Source of the DNA: Verrucomicrobiota bacterium
Lineage (GTDB): Bacteria; Verrucomicrobiota; Verrucomicrobiia; Limisphaerales; J093
Length of the DNA: 7,529 nucleotides
Reading direction: 5' to 3'
Assembly (NCBI GenBank): GCA_029907285.1
Contig: JARYMD010000213.1
Location: 1-7,529 of the forward strand
In this document: one piece after another, positions 6,007-7,529 of the stretch
Numbering within the stretch: position 1 is the stretch's first letter
Layout of the letters: each line of letters opens with the position of its first letter
Position numbers and translations under genes: made by a program
The notes under the pieces: model-generated
Database searches by the model: none
What the model was told of the DNA's origin: nothing
The model's input: only the letters and a program-made list of their open reading frames with translations

Positions 6007-6228
6007 ATGAAAATAGAGTCAGCTATTCGAGTGCTCGCAGGCACGATGGTGTTGATCAGCGTCGCGCTCGGTCACTTTGTAAGCCAGTGGTGGCTGCTTC
6101 TCGCAGTGTTCGTTGGCATCAACTTGATTCAGTCTGCTTTTACAGGCTTTTGCCCGGCGGAGAACATTCTGGCGCGGCTTGGCGTTGGCAACTCGAAGGC
6201 GAGCTGCTGCTGCAACAGGCCCGATTAA
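6007..6228 (+). CDS. DUF2892 (YgaP-type) small membrane protein
   Basis: This protein of 73 residues has two predicted membrane helices at about 8-25 and 28-47. It ends the second helix with GFCPAENILARLGV, the hallmark of the DUF2892 family, which is also found as the membrane part of YgaP rhodanese. Members are often encoded beside rhodaneses, thioredoxins and efflux genes. The C-terminus is unusual in carrying three consecutive cysteines (67-69, SKASCCCNRPD), in addition to Cys49 of GFCP. Metal or sulfur handling is a reasonable inference, but no activity can be read. An alternative in-frame TTG start at 6001 has AGGAAAG eight bases upstream, a better spacing than for ATG 6007, so two extra residues are possible. 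It lies about 54 bases after the thioredoxin stop. Confidence 0.85.
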   Translation: MKIESAIRVLAGTMVLISVALGHFVSQWWLLLAVFVGINLIQSAFTGFCPAENILARLGVGNSKASCCCNRPD

Positions 6229-6329
6229 TGGCAAGGATCGGAAGAACCGAGCCGATTTGATGCCATGTCTCGCCTGCGGTGCGGGCGCTAGTGTCATGTG
6301 CGAGACCTTCGAATAACCGTGTAGCAATC

Positions 6330-7529
6330 ATGCTGGCGATTTCAGACATTTGGAAGGCTGTCACATCCATTGCGATATTGGGGGCTGTGCTCGCCAACGT
6401 CGAGGCTGAGCAGTGGACTCTGCAGCGGGCTTTGTCGCACGCTCTGACCAACAGTCCTGACGCCCGGATCGCCCAGCAACGAATCACGGCGGCCAGAGCT
6501 GTAATTGACCAGGCCAACTCGGCGCTCTGGCCCCAGGTTCAGTTCAAGTCAACGTATGTTCGGACCGACAATCCCGTCATGGTGTTCGGGTCGCTCCTGA
6601 ACCAGAAATCCATCGATCTCGGCACGCTGGATTTCAACAATGTGCCCGACGTTGACAACCTGAACGTTCGTGGCGTTGTCAGCATGCCGCTTTACACGGG
6701 CGGTCAAATCACCGCAGCCCGGAAAGGCGCAACTGCAAATGCAGAGTCCATAAAACAAGACGCCCGCGCGGTTCGAAACACGCTCGGATTCGAAGTGGCT
6801 CGAGCGTTTCACACGATAATAAAGGCACGCGGGTTCGTTCGCGCTGCCGAAGCCGCTGTTGCATCCTACGAAAACAATGTGGCCATTGCACGAAAACGCC
6901 ATGAGGCGGGAACAATGCTGAAGTCGGATGTGCTTGCGGTTGAAGTCCGCCTCGCCCAGGCCAGAGAAGACCTTGTGCGCGCTCGAAATGGAGTTGCTCT
7001 TGCGTTGAAGGCGCTTCGCAGTCTGATCGGAGTTGAAGATGAGTCTTTCGAGGTTGTCGAAGACGTGCCTTCGGTTGAAGTGCCGTCAGAGTCAGACTTC
7101 TCCGGCCGGCCGGAACTGGCGAGTCTCGAACAGAAACTGCGGGCTGCTGAAGCCGCCGTCAAGGGCGCCAAATCGGGTTACCTGCCCAAGATCGGGGTTT
7201 TCGGGAGCCTCGATTACGATCATGGCTGGCGATTCAACGGGGACGGCGGCAGTTGGACAGCCGGGGCAATGTTGGAATGGAACCTTTGGGACGGCAAAGC
7301 CACGCGCGCCCGTGTCAGCGAAGCCAGGGCCAACCTCGAAATGATCGAAGAGCACGACCGCAAACTTCGGCTGGGTCTGGACCTTGAGGTTGAACAGGCG
7401 CGGCTCGGCCTTAAGGAAGCCAATGAACGCCTTGAAGTCACTTCAACTGTAATTGCTCAGGCGGAAGAAAGCGTTCAACTCACGCGCGCCCGATTCGAGC
7501 AGGGGCTTGCCTTGGCAACGCAGTTGATC
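6330..7529 (+). CDS. TolC-family outer-membrane efflux protein (3' end cut off)
   Basis: An uninterrupted 400-codon reading runs to the last base of the window, so the C-terminus is missing. The protein should form the trimeric outer-membrane channel and periplasmic tunnel of a tripartite pump. A signal peptide (residues 1-26, VTSIAILGAVLANVEA) is followed by EQWTLQRALSHALTNSPDAR, the classic start of the family. Long helical stretches follow, with the membrane strand motif PLYTGGQITAARKGA, then RHEAGTMLKSDVLAVEVRLAQAREDL. The second repeat starts near residue 260 with RPELASLEQKLRAAEAAVKGAKSGYLPKIGVFGSLDYDHGW and includes LEWNLWDGKATRARVSEA. ATG 6330 is chosen because the signal peptide follows it, although no Shine-Dalgarno is visible. 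It lies about 100 bases after the DUF2892 gene. An adaptor and an RND pump gene would be expected downstream, outside the window. Confidence 0.93.
   Translation, partial: MLAISDIWKAVTSIAILGAVLANVEAEQWTLQRALSHALTNSPDARIAQQRITAARAVIDQANSALWPQVQFKSTYVRTDNPVMVFGSLLNQKSIDLGTLDFNNVPDVDNLNVRGVVSMPLYTGGQITAARKGATANAESIKQDARAVRNTLGFEVARAFHTIIKARGFVRAAEAAVASYENNVAIARKRHEAGTMLKSDVLAVEVRLAQAREDLVRARNGVALALKALRSLIGVEDESFEVVEDVPSVEVPSESDFSGRPELASLEQKLRAAEAAVKGAKSGYLPKIGVFGSLDYDHGWRFNGDGGSWTAGAMLEWNLWDGKATRARVSEARANLEMIEEHDRKLRLGLDLEVEQARLGLKEANERLEVTSTVIAQAEESVQLTRARFEQGLALATQLI

Overview
The window looks like an accessory, partly decayed stretch of a moderately high-GC Gram-negative chromosome, most likely Verrucomicrobiota or a relative in the PVC group. 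This placement is inferred from a Tat-exported sugar-isomerase-like protein, a LamG protein with a C-terminal tail of a kind common in that phylum, a sialidase-family remnant, and many interspersed palindromic repeats. No rRNA, tRNA or transposase is visible, so the placement stays tentative.

Layout. Bases 1-210 hold a large imperfect palindrome and a small hairpin. Bases 211-806 are a pseudogene that keeps the signal peptide, first part and last part of a secreted sialidase-like protein in two different frames, so the middle is deleted. A 64-bp palindromic repeat follows. Next comes a minus-strand 5'-truncated LamG-domain gene (1076-1729) with its own intrinsic terminator (920-953). After about 320 bases without a recognisable gene lies an intact Tat-signal protein related to the L-fucose/L-arabinose isomerase fold (2069-3496, plus). 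It faces a convergent MFS transporter gene (3572-4894, minus). The gap between these two genes is almost entirely filled by a second, perfectly paired copy of the palindromic repeat.

Bases 4895-5622 carry no recognisable gene. They are crowded with repeats: two 68-bp direct repeats that each begin with a TTCCGCG/CGCGGAA hairpin, a related hairpin between them, a third copy of the palindromic repeat and a short 20-bp tandem repeat. The right end is a plus-strand gene set of thioredoxin, a small DUF2892 (YgaP-type) membrane protein and a TolC-family outer-membrane efflux protein cut off by the window edge.

How it may fit together. The left and middle genes read like the remains of a glycan-use locus: a secreted sialidase-like enzyme, a LamG protein, an exported sugar-isomerase-like protein and an MFS carrier of the sialate/aromatic-acid type. 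Two of the four are broken. The right-hand set resembles the start of an efflux operon in which redox/sulfur proteins precede TolC and, presumably beyond the window, an RND pump. The most notable unexplained signal is the family of three same-orientation long palindromes, CCCGGAAATCTCACCGG ... CCGGTGAGATTTCCGGG, all outside intact genes.
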